Assembly: GCA_023213395.1 (NCBI GenBank)
Contig: CM041465.1
Coordinates: 67,587,741 to 67,651,740 of the forward strand
DNA: 64,000 bases
DNA from: Cycas panzhihuaensis
Lineage: Eukaryota > Cycadophyta
Reading direction: 5' to 3'
Shown here: positions 48,119 through 58,800 of the stretch, one piece after another
Layout of the letters: the number at the start of each line of letters is the position of its first letter
Numbering within the stretch: the first letter of the stretch is position 1
The notes under the pieces: generated by a model
The model's input: the letters and a program-made list of their open reading frames with translations, nothing else
What the model was told of the DNA's origin: nothing
The model's database searches: none
Translations under genes and position numbers: made by a program

Positions 48119-50440
48119 ATGCGATGCTTCTCATGTCACCTATGTGGTTTACCTCCATTGTTAGAAGACCCTGCATATCGTTTTCTTTCATCATCGGATT
48201 CTGATTCGATAATGGAAGGATACCCTTCTAATTGGGCCTATTATGTTTTTGCTTCGGGAGCTCATGAGTTCCCCACATCCATTCTGAGATCCACCCAAGA
48301 GGGTGATGATCCCATTTACTACCCGGGTGATCAACATCACCCACTTGACACCCACCCTTCTACCCATACAGTAGAAGGTCCATCTCCTCTAGAGAATTTA
48401 CCATCCAGTTGGTGATTCTTATGAGGAGCGTCCTGAGGGGTCTACTTCGTATGAAGTCACGTCTACTTCCTACAATCATGTAGATACCCCTCCTACTGAT
48501 ATGGTTGAAGCCCTTAGTAAGTGATTTCATGATGCTTGCCTTCAATCACATCTTAGATGGTTTGAAGATGTCTTATGTGGTGGGGCACCTTCCTCATCTA
48601 CTCTTGCCCCACCGTCTTCATCTGCATCTACACCCCCCACAACAAGTAATCCTTTTGTGCCTATATATTCGTCATGCTCTATTTCTACGTCTACCTTAGG
48701 GATGCATATCACACCTTCTATTCCTCATCATGGTCCTAGCTCTTCAGCACCCTCTCGTAGTATGTCTTTCTCCCAGCTTGGAGTTAGCATATATTTTCCT
48801 AGTCAAGCCAATATGCCACTTTCCAACGTGGCGCATGCATTTCCTAGTAGGCCTAGAGGTCCTACTAGCACTACTACCACTAGTCACATGGGATCCGCTC
48901 CCATGTATACTCAAAACCAACCTAATGGTCCCTCTCTTTACGTAGCCCTAGGTTATACTTCTCAACCTTAGGGGCACGATAGAGGGAATCATATTCTAGT
49001 TTACGAGGTAGACCTATTACATCCATATAGGGTTATGCCACCTACAGGTGGCCCATACGGACAAAACCCGGTTCCTCACCCCTCCTTTCCACCGTCCTAC
49101 ATTGCTCCTTATATTGCACCTTTGCAAGGAAACCTAACTTCCTTTCAAGGCGCTTATCCTCAAGTCTCTTTCTAACAAGAGACGTTTCCTCAAGGAGGGA
49201 CGGTCCTACCAACCCCATCCATTCCTTGCCCATTACCTCCCACATTATTCGTCGATCATATAACCCAAGCGAGGGTATGCCCCTACATGGATTATAGATT
49301 AACACCATTGTCTATTGAGGTGTTAAGAACTAATTTGCCACCTCATCCTCCTGAAGTTCCTAAGTTTAACGGAACTTCATCACAAGACCCAGTGGAGCAC
49401 ATCTGTAGTTTCTCTATGGCATGCATTAATTACTAGGCTTATGATCACATACTAATAAAATTATTCCCACAATCCCTACAAGGTGATGCCCTTAAATGGT
49501 TTTATCGCCTGCCTGCCCATTCCATTTTCTCATTCCAGCAACTTGTGGATGAGTTCATCAATTATTTTGATGTGGCTCACCCATTTAAAAGTGGAATGAA
49601 ATCCTTTATTTCACTCAAACAAGGTCACGATGAGATGAATCGTGATTTTGTGCGGTAATTTCATGACCTCCTCCATTCCACTAAGGCTACTTTTCCTAAG
49701 GAATTGAAGAGGGATCTCTTTGTTAATGTACTTCACCCTGAAGTCCATGTAGAAGTCCTTAAGATGGGGGTGACTACATGCGATTATGCCATCGTAAAGT
49801 GTTTAACGCTTAAGGCTATTGAGATCCAGGCTGGACTCAAGAAGCCTCTCAAGCCCTCACAATGATGTGAGGCACCACCTCAAACTAAAGAGACCAAACC
49901 ATAACAATCCACTAGGTCCTCTTCTCATTCAACTAAGAAGACCCTAAATCTGCTTACCTCTATTATACATTCATTTGAACGTATGATAAAGTAACTTAAA
50001 CTACAAGCTCCTTCATCACACACTTCTAGCAAATAAATCAAACAAGCTACTTAAGCTACCCTCCCTAGGAATGGCAATGCCCAGTCCTCTCAAGCAAGGA
50101 AGCTAGATTCCTCACTTGAGAAGAAGTGGTGCTCCATTCATAGGGAGTGTTTCCATGATCACTCATGTTGTAGGGCTCAGCATCCTAGGGATGCCCCTCA
50201 ACGTGACTTATCCCCTAAACAGGCCTTAAGTCCCAACCTAGACCAACCAGTCCATAGGGATTCGTTCCCCAAACATGGGGAATGTGATCATAATGCTCAG
50301 CCCAAAATTAATTGGAACCAGGGAAGATCCTCGAATTCCTGTCCTTCCCATGATAAGGGGAAGGGCACTTGGGATTCATCTCCTTCCTCATGTTCCCCTG
50401 ACTGATATACTTCCTTGCCTTCATAGTCTCAGAATAAGGG
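48119..50440 (+). pseudogene. gag: Gag of the complete Tat element
   Basis: Long N-terminal Ser/Pro/Thr-rich region (48119-49320) with few stops. The retrotransposon-gag domain follows: PPEVPKFNGTSSQDPVEHI near 49350-49405, LFPQSLQGDALKWFYRLP near 49462-49515, FVNVLHPEVHVEVLKMGV near 49720-49775 and IEIQAGLKKP. A Cys/His cluster, CSIHRECFHDHSCC at about 50130-50172, fits a zinc knuckle of the Tat type. Stops at several Gln codons and one frame step near 48410 inactivate it. The first ATG is not certain. Confidence 0.85.
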
Positions 50441-51360
50441 AAAGAAGGTAATCCAAATGCTTGAGGCCACCCCTTTGTATGCCCTTACTTGGTCTCAAGC
50501 CACTAAAGAGGCAACCAGTGCTTCTTCTTCAACTCCACACTCTGATCCTCTTCCAGAAACCTCCCTTTTGGAAGTCCCATTACTTCCCAAGACCATTCCC
50601 GTATGTCCTGGTCATTATGATTTTTGAAGGGCGCTTACCCAACCTACTTTGAAGGAGAAGCCTTTTTCTATTGTTAAAGAGCTCCACACTGTCACTGCAG
50701 GAATGTCCTTGATGGATGTTTTGAGGAGTTGTCCCAAATAATGGACTCTCATTTTGGAAGCTTTAGAGTTGAATGGCATACCCATTCATGCTTTGGGTAT
50801 TACCCAAAACCATCATCCTATCATTTCCTTTAACCCCAAAGACCTTCCTCCTACTTGTGAAAGGGAACACCAATGAAACTTCCCTTTCACCATCACTATT
50901 GACACACTAGACTGTATCTTGTGAAGGACCATTATTGACAACAGTTCTTCTGTTAATACCATGTCCTTGCACATTATACAAGAGCTTGGCATTTCTGCCT
51001 TAGAACCTATTCCATGGCGATGCTAAGGCTACGATGGTAGCGAGAAGACTCCATTGGGATCTATTTTGATCCTACTCACTCTCGAGGGCAAGGCTGTCCT
51101 CACTGATATTGTAGTCCTTAACGTTGATGTTGACTACAATCTTCTCTTGGGTTGACCATAGCTCGATCAGATGGGAGCCGTGTGTTTGACCCACTGGGGG
51201 CAACTTAAGTTCGTCCATAATAGACAGATGAGGGTTGTTTCCCATGAATACCCACCTGTTAAATAAATTTATCCTACCAACCAAGTAAGCCATGGCCATA
51301 CAAAGGGAGACAAAGGCCCTTCTACTCACGCCTTAGCTTGCTCCATCGGTATACCTGATT
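50441..51360 (+). pseudogene. Protease region of the complete Tat element
   Basis: TIIDNSSSVNTMSLHI at about 50928-50975 corresponds to the aspartic protease active site. The family normally has Asp-Asn/Ser/Thr-Gly; here Gly is Ser, which would disrupt the turn. Downstream VVLNVDVDYNLLLG near 51110-51150 matches the conserved ILG-like end of the fold. Upstream SLMDVLRSCPK is the usual pre-protease stretch. Confidence 0.78.
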
Positions 51361-52180
51361 CATCCCATCTTGAAGAAGATCCTGCATCTTCTTCTTCTAG
51401 TCTTACATGCTTTACTCCTATCAGTGTTGGGAGCTACAGGTACCATGCCTTGTTTAGTGACGACGAGTCCCATGGCGAGGATAAGGACTTTCCTCATCCC
51501 GTTTCTTTCCTCTGCACTGGTAGGATACACCCTTCCTGTTCTAGGTCCCAACCTAGAACCCCTCTTGTTAGGGAGACTAGTCATCCCTTTGTGTCATATG
51601 TCATTGCACGCATTGATCCACAACTCATGGGTTCTTCCTCTCCGTCACCCCCCGCAAGTGATGGTTTCGAGGAACTTCCTTTTGCTCCTTCTGAGGAGCC
51701 CCTTCCTAACTCTCTCTTGGAGTCTTTTGAGGATGTTGGGTAGCTTAATAACCACCATGGTCCTGTTGTTCCCACTTCCTCTAGCACTTCATCTATTTAA
51801 AGTACGGTCATCCATGGGGTGGATTACTTTGAAGACGATGAAGCCTTGCTTGAGCACTTAGTGGGCTCCATGCCCAACTTTCCTTCTGGTCACCATAGGC
51901 TTGGCCACCAGAAGGTCCTGGCGATTGGGTCCACACTCGCTGACCCAATTCCATCCCCTATTCCATCTCTTCATATTGACCTTGCCCTTCTCTATTTCGA
52001 GGAGGGGAATGTCATGTGCATGGAGGTGACCCAGGACATAGTCTTAGCCCCGGGCAAGGTCATTAAGATGTAGGCGGAATGCTCTCATGATGAGGTAAGG
52101 GAATATTCCCTTTTGTTCCAGGAGTTCTGGGATGTCTTTGCATAGGATTATTCTGACATGAAGGGAATCGATCCCTCCAT
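51361..52180 (+). pseudogene. Protease-RT linker of the complete Tat element
   Basis: Mostly open, Ser/Pro/Glu-rich. It includes FEELPFAPSEEPLPNSLLES and DDEALLEHLVGSMPNFPSG. The end carries the pre-RT block DYSDMKGIDPSIITHNLTT near 52150, conserved with DYSNIKGLHPDVIANNIIT in copy 1 (20641). Confidence 0.7.
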
Positions 52181-52900
52181 CATCACCCACAATCTTACTA
52201 CCATTCCTAGCGCCCGTCCCATGTGCCAGAAGTAGCGTCCCCTCCACCCTAAACTCTCAACCATAGTTAAAATGGAGGTTGAGAAGCTTTTGGATGCTGG
52301 ACTTGTTACTTCTATCGACTACCCTAAATGGTTGTCCAACATCATTCCCGTTGCTAAAAAGAATGGGACCATTCAAATATGCGTTGATTTTCATGATATC
52401 AATAATGCATGTCTTAAGGACAACTTTCCACTCCCTTTCATCGATCAAATCATTGATCGAACTGCCGAGTTTGAGGTTATGTCTTTGATGTACGACTTCT
52501 CTGGCTATAATTAGATTCAAATATCTCCTCTAGACTACCACAAGATGACCTTCACCACCCTATGGGGTACCTTTGCCTACAAGGCAATGCCCTTCAGTCT
52601 TAAAAATGTAGGCGCTACTAACCAAAGGGCGATGTATTTTATCTTCCATGACCTCATAAATGACAGGTTGGAGGTCTTCATGGATGACATGATGGGCCTC
52701 TCGTGTGTTAGAGCCCATCATGCTTCAGACTTGCGAGTTATCTTCACACAGTGCTGTAAGTACCATGTAAGCCTAAACCCACTTAAATATGTGTTTGCCA
52801 TTATCTCTGGAAAACTCCTTGGATTTCTTATGTCAAAACAAGGAATTCAGATTGACCTTGACAAAGTCAAGGCAATCCTTGATATGCCGCCTTCTACTTT
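52181..52900 (+). pseudogene. pol: Reverse transcriptase of the complete Tat element
   Basis: VEKLLDAGLVTSIDYPKWL near 52280, PVAKKNGTIQICVDFHDIN and FPLPFIDQIID (52350-52455). One stop interrupts the SGYNxI block near 52514. Then FTTLWGTFAYKAMPF near 52551 and the catalytic box VFMDDMMG near 52675-52698, with both Asp present. FLMSKQGIQIDLDKVKAIL near 52825-52880 ends the domain. The best-preserved RT of the Tat copies. Confidence 0.92.
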
Positions 52901-53200
52901 ATCATCCACATCCTTGTGGCTACCAAACTCAACTACTTCCCGGCCGAGAAGGAATATCTCTACTTGGTTCATGCAACCAAGAAGTTTAGACATTACTTTC
53001 TTGGTAATACTACCAGGATGATCATCTAGTCTAATCCCTTACAATATCTACTTACTCGTTCAGACCTGACGAGTAGGGCTGGTTGTTGGGTCATCCTGCT
53101 TTAGGAGTTTGATCTTCATATCGTTAACAAGAAATCAAAGAAAGGGGTGATAGTGGCTGAGTAGGTCACAGATGCCCCTATCCCTAACTCGCTTGATGCC
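52901..53200 (+). pseudogene. pol: Canonical RNase H, large N-terminal deletion
   Basis: After DMPPST (52890-52907) the sequence jumps to a frame reading KLNYFPAEKEYLYLVHATKK and FRHYFLGN near 52930-53005, followed by PLQYLLTR. This is the middle and end of Ty3/gypsy RNase H (Glu-bearing helix, then HYLLG block). The RT-RNase H connection and the first Asp strand are missing, about 150 residues. An internal deletion is the simplest reading. Confidence 0.8.
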
Positions 53201-54571
53201 CCTACTGACGATTCTCTTCCTGATGAGTCTATCTTGACCATTCAGGGTGTCCCTCCCCATCCACTCATTAATATCGAGTGGTATGGTGACATTATGCAGT
53301 ACCTCACACAATAGCAGTACCACCCTAAAGCTAGTAATAAGGTTAGATCTCGTATCTAGACTTCTGCTAGGTAATACTTCCTCATGGACAAAGTATTGTA
53401 TAAGAGGTCTTTCGATGGGATCCTCTTTCGATGGGATCCTCCTCTATTGTGTCACTGCCGATGAAGCAGACCAAATACTCTATGAATGCCATCATAGCAT
53501 TTGCGGGGGCCACTTTGGGGGTCAATCCATGGCCCAGAGGATCCTCTGTATGGGCTACTATTGCCCATCCCTCTTCAAGGATGCCCATGCTTTTGCCTTG
53601 AGATGTCGGCAGTGTAAGGAACACACTAACATTTCCTATGTGCCTTCCAAGGCCCTTCATCCTATCATATCTCCATGGCCTTTCACTCAATGGGGTCTAG
53701 ACCTCATTGGGGCTATATCCCCATCTTTTTCGTCGCAGCATAAGTTTATCTTAACTACTACGGAATACTTTACTAAATGGGTGAAAGCCATCCCTCTGGT
53801 TACTACCCCTGGTCAAATGATAACTACTTTCGTTTACCAGCATATCACTTGCCGCTTCGGGATTCCTAATGTCTTGATTATAGACAAAGGGACCCCCTTT
53901 TATAACAAGGAATGGATGAGCTTTGTGAGAAATTTAAAATCTCTCACAAAACTTCCTCTCCTTATTACCCCCATGCAAATGGTCAAGTGGAGTCGTTCAA
54001 CAAGACTCTCATTAACATTCTAAAGAAAACTGCAGCTCAGTCTCAAAGAGACTGGCACCTTCAGCTCTCTTCTGCTTTGTGGGCTAACTGTACCTCTATC
54101 TGTGTCACTACAGGAATGACCCCATTCTCCTTAGTTTATGAGACCAAGGCAGTACTCTCGTTGGAAGTGGGGATTCCCTCTTTATGAGTCTCTCTTCGAG
54201 GTCTCATCGATGGGGAGTTGATTCGTTAGGCTCGCCTCCTGGATGTCAAAGCCTTGGATGAGAGACATCTAGCCACCTACTAGGCTAACCTCGCATCTAA
54301 AGCCTGCTCATAAAAGAGCTACGATAAATACATTCATTCTTATCCTTTGTTTCCTAAGGACCATGTCCTTAAATTGGAATATCTTCATGACTGCTTGGCC
54401 AAATTCAGGCCCAAATGGGTTGGCCCCTTTGTCGTTATCGAGAGCCTCAGTAACATCACCTATAAGATCACCTCCTTAGAGAACCTTGAGTTTGAGAAAG
54501 TTGTTAATGGGAAATTCCTTAAGAAATTCTACTCGCGACCTCGTTGTCACCTTATTCATGCTTTGAAATAA
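53201..54571 (+). pseudogene. pol: Integrase of the complete Tat element
   Basis: Zinc domain: HHSICGGHFGGQSMAQRIL near 53490-53545, CRQCKEH near 53602. Core: FTQWGLDLIGAI near 53685-53720 (Asp), GIPNVLIIDKGTPF near 53860-53900 (Asp), a frame step near 53935, then HANGQVESFNKTL near 53972-54010 (Glu). TPFSLVYETKAVLSLEVGI follows at 54119. The C-terminal block KFRPKWVGPFVVIE near 54396-54440 and KKFYSRP lead to the stop at 54569-54571. All three triad residues are present, with only a few stops. Confidence 0.92.
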
Positions 54572-55290
54572 GCCTAAACTCCCATCTTAAGTTCATTCCC
54601 ATTCCTTCTAGCCACAAGTGGAATGACGACTTAAGATGGCCTCTTTCATTTCCTTCTAGTTCTTCCTGCGGAACCCTTGTTCCTATTTTCCTGGGGACCT
54701 TATCCTCCTATTTGGGTATCCCCCAATTAAGACGATACTCTGGAGTATCGTCACTCCCATCTTACTCGATATTTCCTTTGCATATTCCGCTATGCTCCCA
54801 TGTGGACATGCATTTTGCCTTATTTGCTAGCCCTATATATATTTGTTGCCTCTACTCATAGTGATTATATGTGCTCCTATTAAGAACATGGTCCTGCATG
54901 AAAGGAAATACACATAACCTAAACAAATACCATAACACAATAGCTCATGCAATAATCACTTCAAAATACAACCATACATGTCCTCGTGTATCTGTGCACC
55001 CTCATACATATACACACATAAACATATAAACAAAACATACACATCATCCATCACACATTATGATACACATCATCATATGCCAAAATGGGGTATCAATCAT
55101 CCCATCTATATATATCAAAAAATAATCATGTGTCATGTCATATAAATAGTATGGTACATCATCTATGGGAAGCTGGTGTTCTTGCAAGGAGGGTACAATC
55201 ATGTGTCTATATATGGTGACTCCCTCGAGGCCTATGCTTTACCCTGTCCAAAATAAAAATATATATACTACTCTACTACTGCCCCGCTCC
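54572..55290. other. Spacer after integrase
   Basis: No gene. Contains a perfect 22-bp palindromic hairpin at 54731-54752 and AT-rich DNA at 54890-55130. It lies between two convergent coding regions (gag-pol and the antisense gene), so the two transcripts would end here. Confidence 0.6.
54731..54752. other. Perfect inverted repeat (10-bp arms, 2-bp loop)
   Basis: GACGATACTC, TG, GAGTATCGTC. About 160 bases after the pol stop. Confidence 0.8.
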
Positions 55291-55876
55291 TTAGGCATCA
55301 TCTCCTGGTTGATGTGATCCCTCTCCTGGGGACCACATCCCTCCAAGACTCCTCCTCAGTCTCTGCGAGCTCCCTGCCTCGCTCCCCTCATCTCGTGGCC
55401 TCCTCGGGGTCATCACTAGCATATGAGTTTGTGTCCTGCTCTGCGCCAACCTTGATGCCATGTCCTCTATCAGTCGATCGTATCGGGCCTAGATATGATC
55501 CCACTCTATCTCCACGAGGTGAAGCCTCTCCTCCATCCCCTGGAGGTGCTCCTCCATTACTGCTATCCGGATATAGCTCCCATATCCCCTCCAGCTCCTC
55601 CTTGAGCCTCTAGCACCTGCACCCGACTCTGTAGAGCATCCCTCTTAGCTCGGATGGTGTCCATTTCTACCTGCTATCATCCCACATGTACCTCATGCTC
55701 CTGGGACTTCGTAACCCGTATATCTCTCACCCGTATCAATGGGGTGAATGTTGTCATGTGGCTGCCTGTTGATCTAGGCTCATCATTAGCTTGGATGGGA
55801 GGTTGTCCCTCTGCGTAGGCCTGAGGGAATATCTCTCATACTACTGCCTCCACCAGCCTCTGAATATCTACCATAC

Positions 55877-55988
55877 CTATAAATCCAGCATGTCATATAG
55901 TAGTACATATCTATGCGTATATCAAACTAAAATCAAACTATGTATGTGTCTGGTAATTGAATGACGACAAGAGAAGGTCATGTCTCAC
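55877..55988 (-). other. Predicted intron 2 of the antisense gene
   Basis: Minus strand donor CTGG|GTGAGA, acceptor TTTATAG|GTATGG. 112 bp, AT-richer than the exons, full of stops in the coding frame. Confidence 0.5.
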
Positions 55989-57132
55989 CCAGTGCGACTC
56001 TGACCTCTACCTGTGTGATCACCTATGTCTTGGGCACTCTGCCAGTTGCAGGTACCTCCTCCTCCTCGAATACCTCCTCTGTCACTGCCTCAGCTCCTAG
56101 GGCATCCCTCCTCTTAGTGGCTAGTGCAGATGCCGCCTCTCTGGATCTCCTGACAATCCGCAGCCTGCAGACCTATGTCAGTGGGCCCCTACTCTCCTTT
56201 GCAGCTCCTTATGGGCCTGCCTCTCCACCTGCAACCCCGGATGGACCTGCCTCTCCTGCATCTCGTGATGGGTTGGCCCCATCACCACCTTTGTCATCTC
56301 CCGGGAGCACTCCTGCCCTGCCTGCCTCATCATCATTATCCTACCTTACCGCTCTATACGGATCTACTATATAATCTATCATGGTGAGGAGGTCTAGTGA
56401 TGTGGCCTCCACCAAGTGATGGACATGTGCTTGGTCCTCAGTCGGGGCCCACTCTGAGATGGGGTGCAGTTCCCCCATCGGCGCCACTACTCCAAAGTGG
56501 TCGAAGAACTAGCACTGTAATAACGTACTATATGATAGTCTACCCTTGCCTGCTACTCGAATAGTGTCTAGCTATGTGACCAGGTTCATCGCTATTAGGG
56601 TGGCCCAGTCCATCTTCTCCCCTACCTCACACTGGCATACTGCATCCATCCATCCTCCCTGTATGTCTCTATAGTTATGTTTCCGGGATATCCAGAACAG
56701 AATGCACAAAGTAATCAACTTCCTCACCTAAGGAACCCCTGACATCACCATGGTCTAGAGAGGGATCCCTCACCTCTCCCACATATCCAAACGTGTAAAA
56801 AACATAGATGCCTCCCTATGTGCTACCTCATTACTAGGCAGCATTCCTAGTGTCATAGGCCTCCCTATCACCGGTACTCCTAGTATCCTCCTAACGTCCC
56901 TAGGAGTCACCGATACATCTCCCACCTAGGGTAGATGGAAGACATGTCTCCTCCTTTCCTAGTGTGACACTGTGTCAACCAGCAATCACTTATCTGAGGT
57001 ATACTGGGGTGACCTCATGACCTTTAGTAGGCTACATTTCTGTAGGATCTCCATGTCCTCTCTAATCATCATCTCTATGAAGCTAAGCATTGCCATCCCT
57101 ATGTTCTCATGGTTCTCCACCATGATCATAAC

Positions 57133-57208
57133 CTGTAAAATGCCATAAAACAAGTCAGCACTTGATCTATACTCCCTCCTTGTCCCCTAGACTGCCTCTC
57201 AGCCTCAC
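57133..57208 (-). other. Predicted intron 1 of the antisense gene
   Basis: Minus strand donor CCAG|GTGAGG (matches consensus), acceptor TTTTACAG|GTTATG. 76 bp, near the lower limit for plant introns. Confidence 0.55.
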
Positions 57209-57275
57209 CTGGTTGAGATTTAAGGTCCCTCAGATCCCCTTTCTCTTTTTTTCTATAGATCTACCTTCGCATCAT

Positions 57276-58339
57276 GCCAAACTTTGTGGTACCACAGAGT
57301 TTGGCTTGGGTCCCATGGCGATCAGGGCCCCATAGAAAAGATCACAGCACTACGATCTTTGTTGTGGTATAAACAGAACCCCCCCAAAAGGGGGTGTTTC
57401 TGCCAAAAAAATCAAAAAAAATATTCTCTGTGGGCTACAGCCGAGCCCACTGGGACCAGGGTTGCCTAATGCCCCAGTCCCGCCTCTCTCTAGGTCTAAT
57501 TTGGATCCCAGGAGGCCATTTCTCACCCATAAGGGGCCAACAAACTTATATAAAAATAACAAAAAGCATTAAACTCCATAGCATGAGATGGGTTAGGTTT
57601 TCAGAGGTCCACTCACTAGATCTAGCCTAGCGCTCACTATCTCATCCCCACGGTCCCAACGACTATCCTCTGGCTCTGATCTGATGGTCTGATCTCCCTC
57701 TGCGTGCCTCCAAAGTTAGGTAGCACTCCACTACATAAGGAGATGGCTCTGGATTCGCTCAAGAGCTCGTGAAAATTAATCCTGTCTTCATCGATTTTCC
57801 TTATATAGGCTAGGACCTCGACAGGCACTGTCTCCATTTTCGCTCTCGTAACAGCCCTCTGGATCGTCTCTTACCCCCAATCACCTTTGCCTTCTGGCCC
57901 TGTCTCCCATTGTGCTCCCATAGCCTTCGTTTTGCTCTTTCTTATGGATGCATTTATGACACCTTGCCGATGTATTTTTTTTCTCGCAGGGCCCTTCTGT
58001 CTCGTTTTAAGTGACACTCCTGTGCATGCCTGAGTTTATACTCGTTTGGCTCATTTTGCCATCCTGGACTTATTTTTGTAGCCTATTCCTGCCCTTGGGG
58101 TCTCCAAGGGGAATGATCCCCCCGTTTAGAGCCATTCTTTGCTACTCAAAGTAACCTTTGGCACCCCAGGCTACCCTTTTTTCACTCGCTCTCAGCCAGT
58201 AGTCGGATAGCCTACTCTCGTCCTTGGGTAGCCTCATTGCTAGGTCCTCCTACCCTTTACGGCCATTTATTACCTGCCATACGAGCATCCTTTTTTGCTT
58301 TGGCTCTTATATTATTGCATATCTTCTCTACCAAGACAT
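57276..58339. other. Upstream region of the antisense gene, also aRNH upstream region
   Basis: No gene. Contains the conserved minus-strand TATA box at 57801-57807, a second minus-strand TATATAA at 57547-57553 and an imperfect C/G-run hairpin at 57374-57399. It lies between two divergently read genes, so it could carry promoters for both. Confidence 0.5.
57801..57807 (-). promoter_or_regulatory. TATA box of the antisense gene
   Basis: Minus strand CCTATATAAGGAAAA. Counterparts at 27919-27927 and 37039-37047 lie at a similar distance (450-530 bases, solo LTR excluded) from the start of the coding block. Confidence 0.6.
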
Positions 58340-58800
58340 TTCCTTTTACCATCCATGACTCTCTTCATCTTTATCGATGGTAGAAGCCATGGTAATCCTG
58401 GACCTTCTCCCGCTGCATGGATTCTCTGCAGCCCTTCCAGACATGATTTTCTACACTCTGGAATCTTTCTCCCTGAGGCCACCAATAACGAAATCAAGTA
58501 CACGGTCGTTATCGAAGCCCTCATTGATGCACTTCGTTTCCATCACGGATCTATTATTCTTCTTTGTGACTCCCAAGTGGTGGTGTCCCATCTAACCCAG
58601 GTTTACCAGGTGCGATGCCCTCACTTGAGAGCCCTTGCTCTAACCACCAGATCCTTGTTGGCTAATTTCTAATATGTTGATATCTGGCACATTCCTTAGG
58701 CCCTTAACATTGAGGCAGATAGCCTCGTTGGCCTCATCCTTGAGCATTGCCTCCCTCTTCTTGTTGATTGTCTCTGAGACTTGCCTGGTCACTCTGTCAC
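58340..58800 (+). pseudogene. Additional RNase H (aRNH) of the complete Tat element
   Basis: The open stretch 58295-58672 contains FIDGRSHGNPGPSPAAW near 58367-58418 (first Asp), LPEATNNEIKYTVVIEAL near 58470-58523 (Glu), HGSIILLCDSQVVVSH near 58543-58590 (Asp). After one stop come DIWHIP and LNIEADSLVGLIL near 58680-58730 (last Asp). All four acidic residues of the archaeal-type RNase H fold remain. It belongs to the dual RNase H known from Tat elements. It is outside pol, 3.8 kb beyond integrase and after the antisense gene. How it would be translated is unclear. Confidence 0.85.

Larger units (their letters stand above)
55291..57275 (-). pseudogene. Antisense plant-mobile-domain-like gene with coiled coil
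   Basis: Opposite to gag-pol. Middle exon 57132-55989 begins near MIMVENHENIGMAM and has FHLP, then VGDVSVTPRDVRRILGV and GRPMTLGML near 56940-56870. NYRDIQGGWMDAV, MDWATLIAMN and GVVAPMGELHPISEW (near 56480) follow. The FHLP-xx-ITPxDVxxxLGLPxxGxP pattern is that of the plant mobile domain (aminotransferase-like PMD). A Gly/Ala/Glu-rich linker is next, then an exon 55876-55291 with heptad-like helices (MDTIRAKRDALQSRVQVLEA; MEEHLQGMEERLHLVEIEW) and a stop at 55291. Short first exon: MMRR near 57275 to 57209. Several stops and one frame step near 55610. Function unknown. Confidence 0.68.

Noticed and set aside
51370-51861. 163-codon Leu/Ser-rich frame
   Set aside because: It is an alternative frame over the protease-RT linker; the gag-pol frame there has the conserved blocks.
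55314-56374. Plus-strand Ser/Pro-rich frames after integrase
   Set aside because: They mirror the minus-strand coiled-coil and linker exons; the minus strand carries the recognisable motifs.
57547-57553. Second minus-strand TATATAA upstream of the antisense gene
   Set aside because: Not conserved in position in the other two copies; the site at 57801 is.
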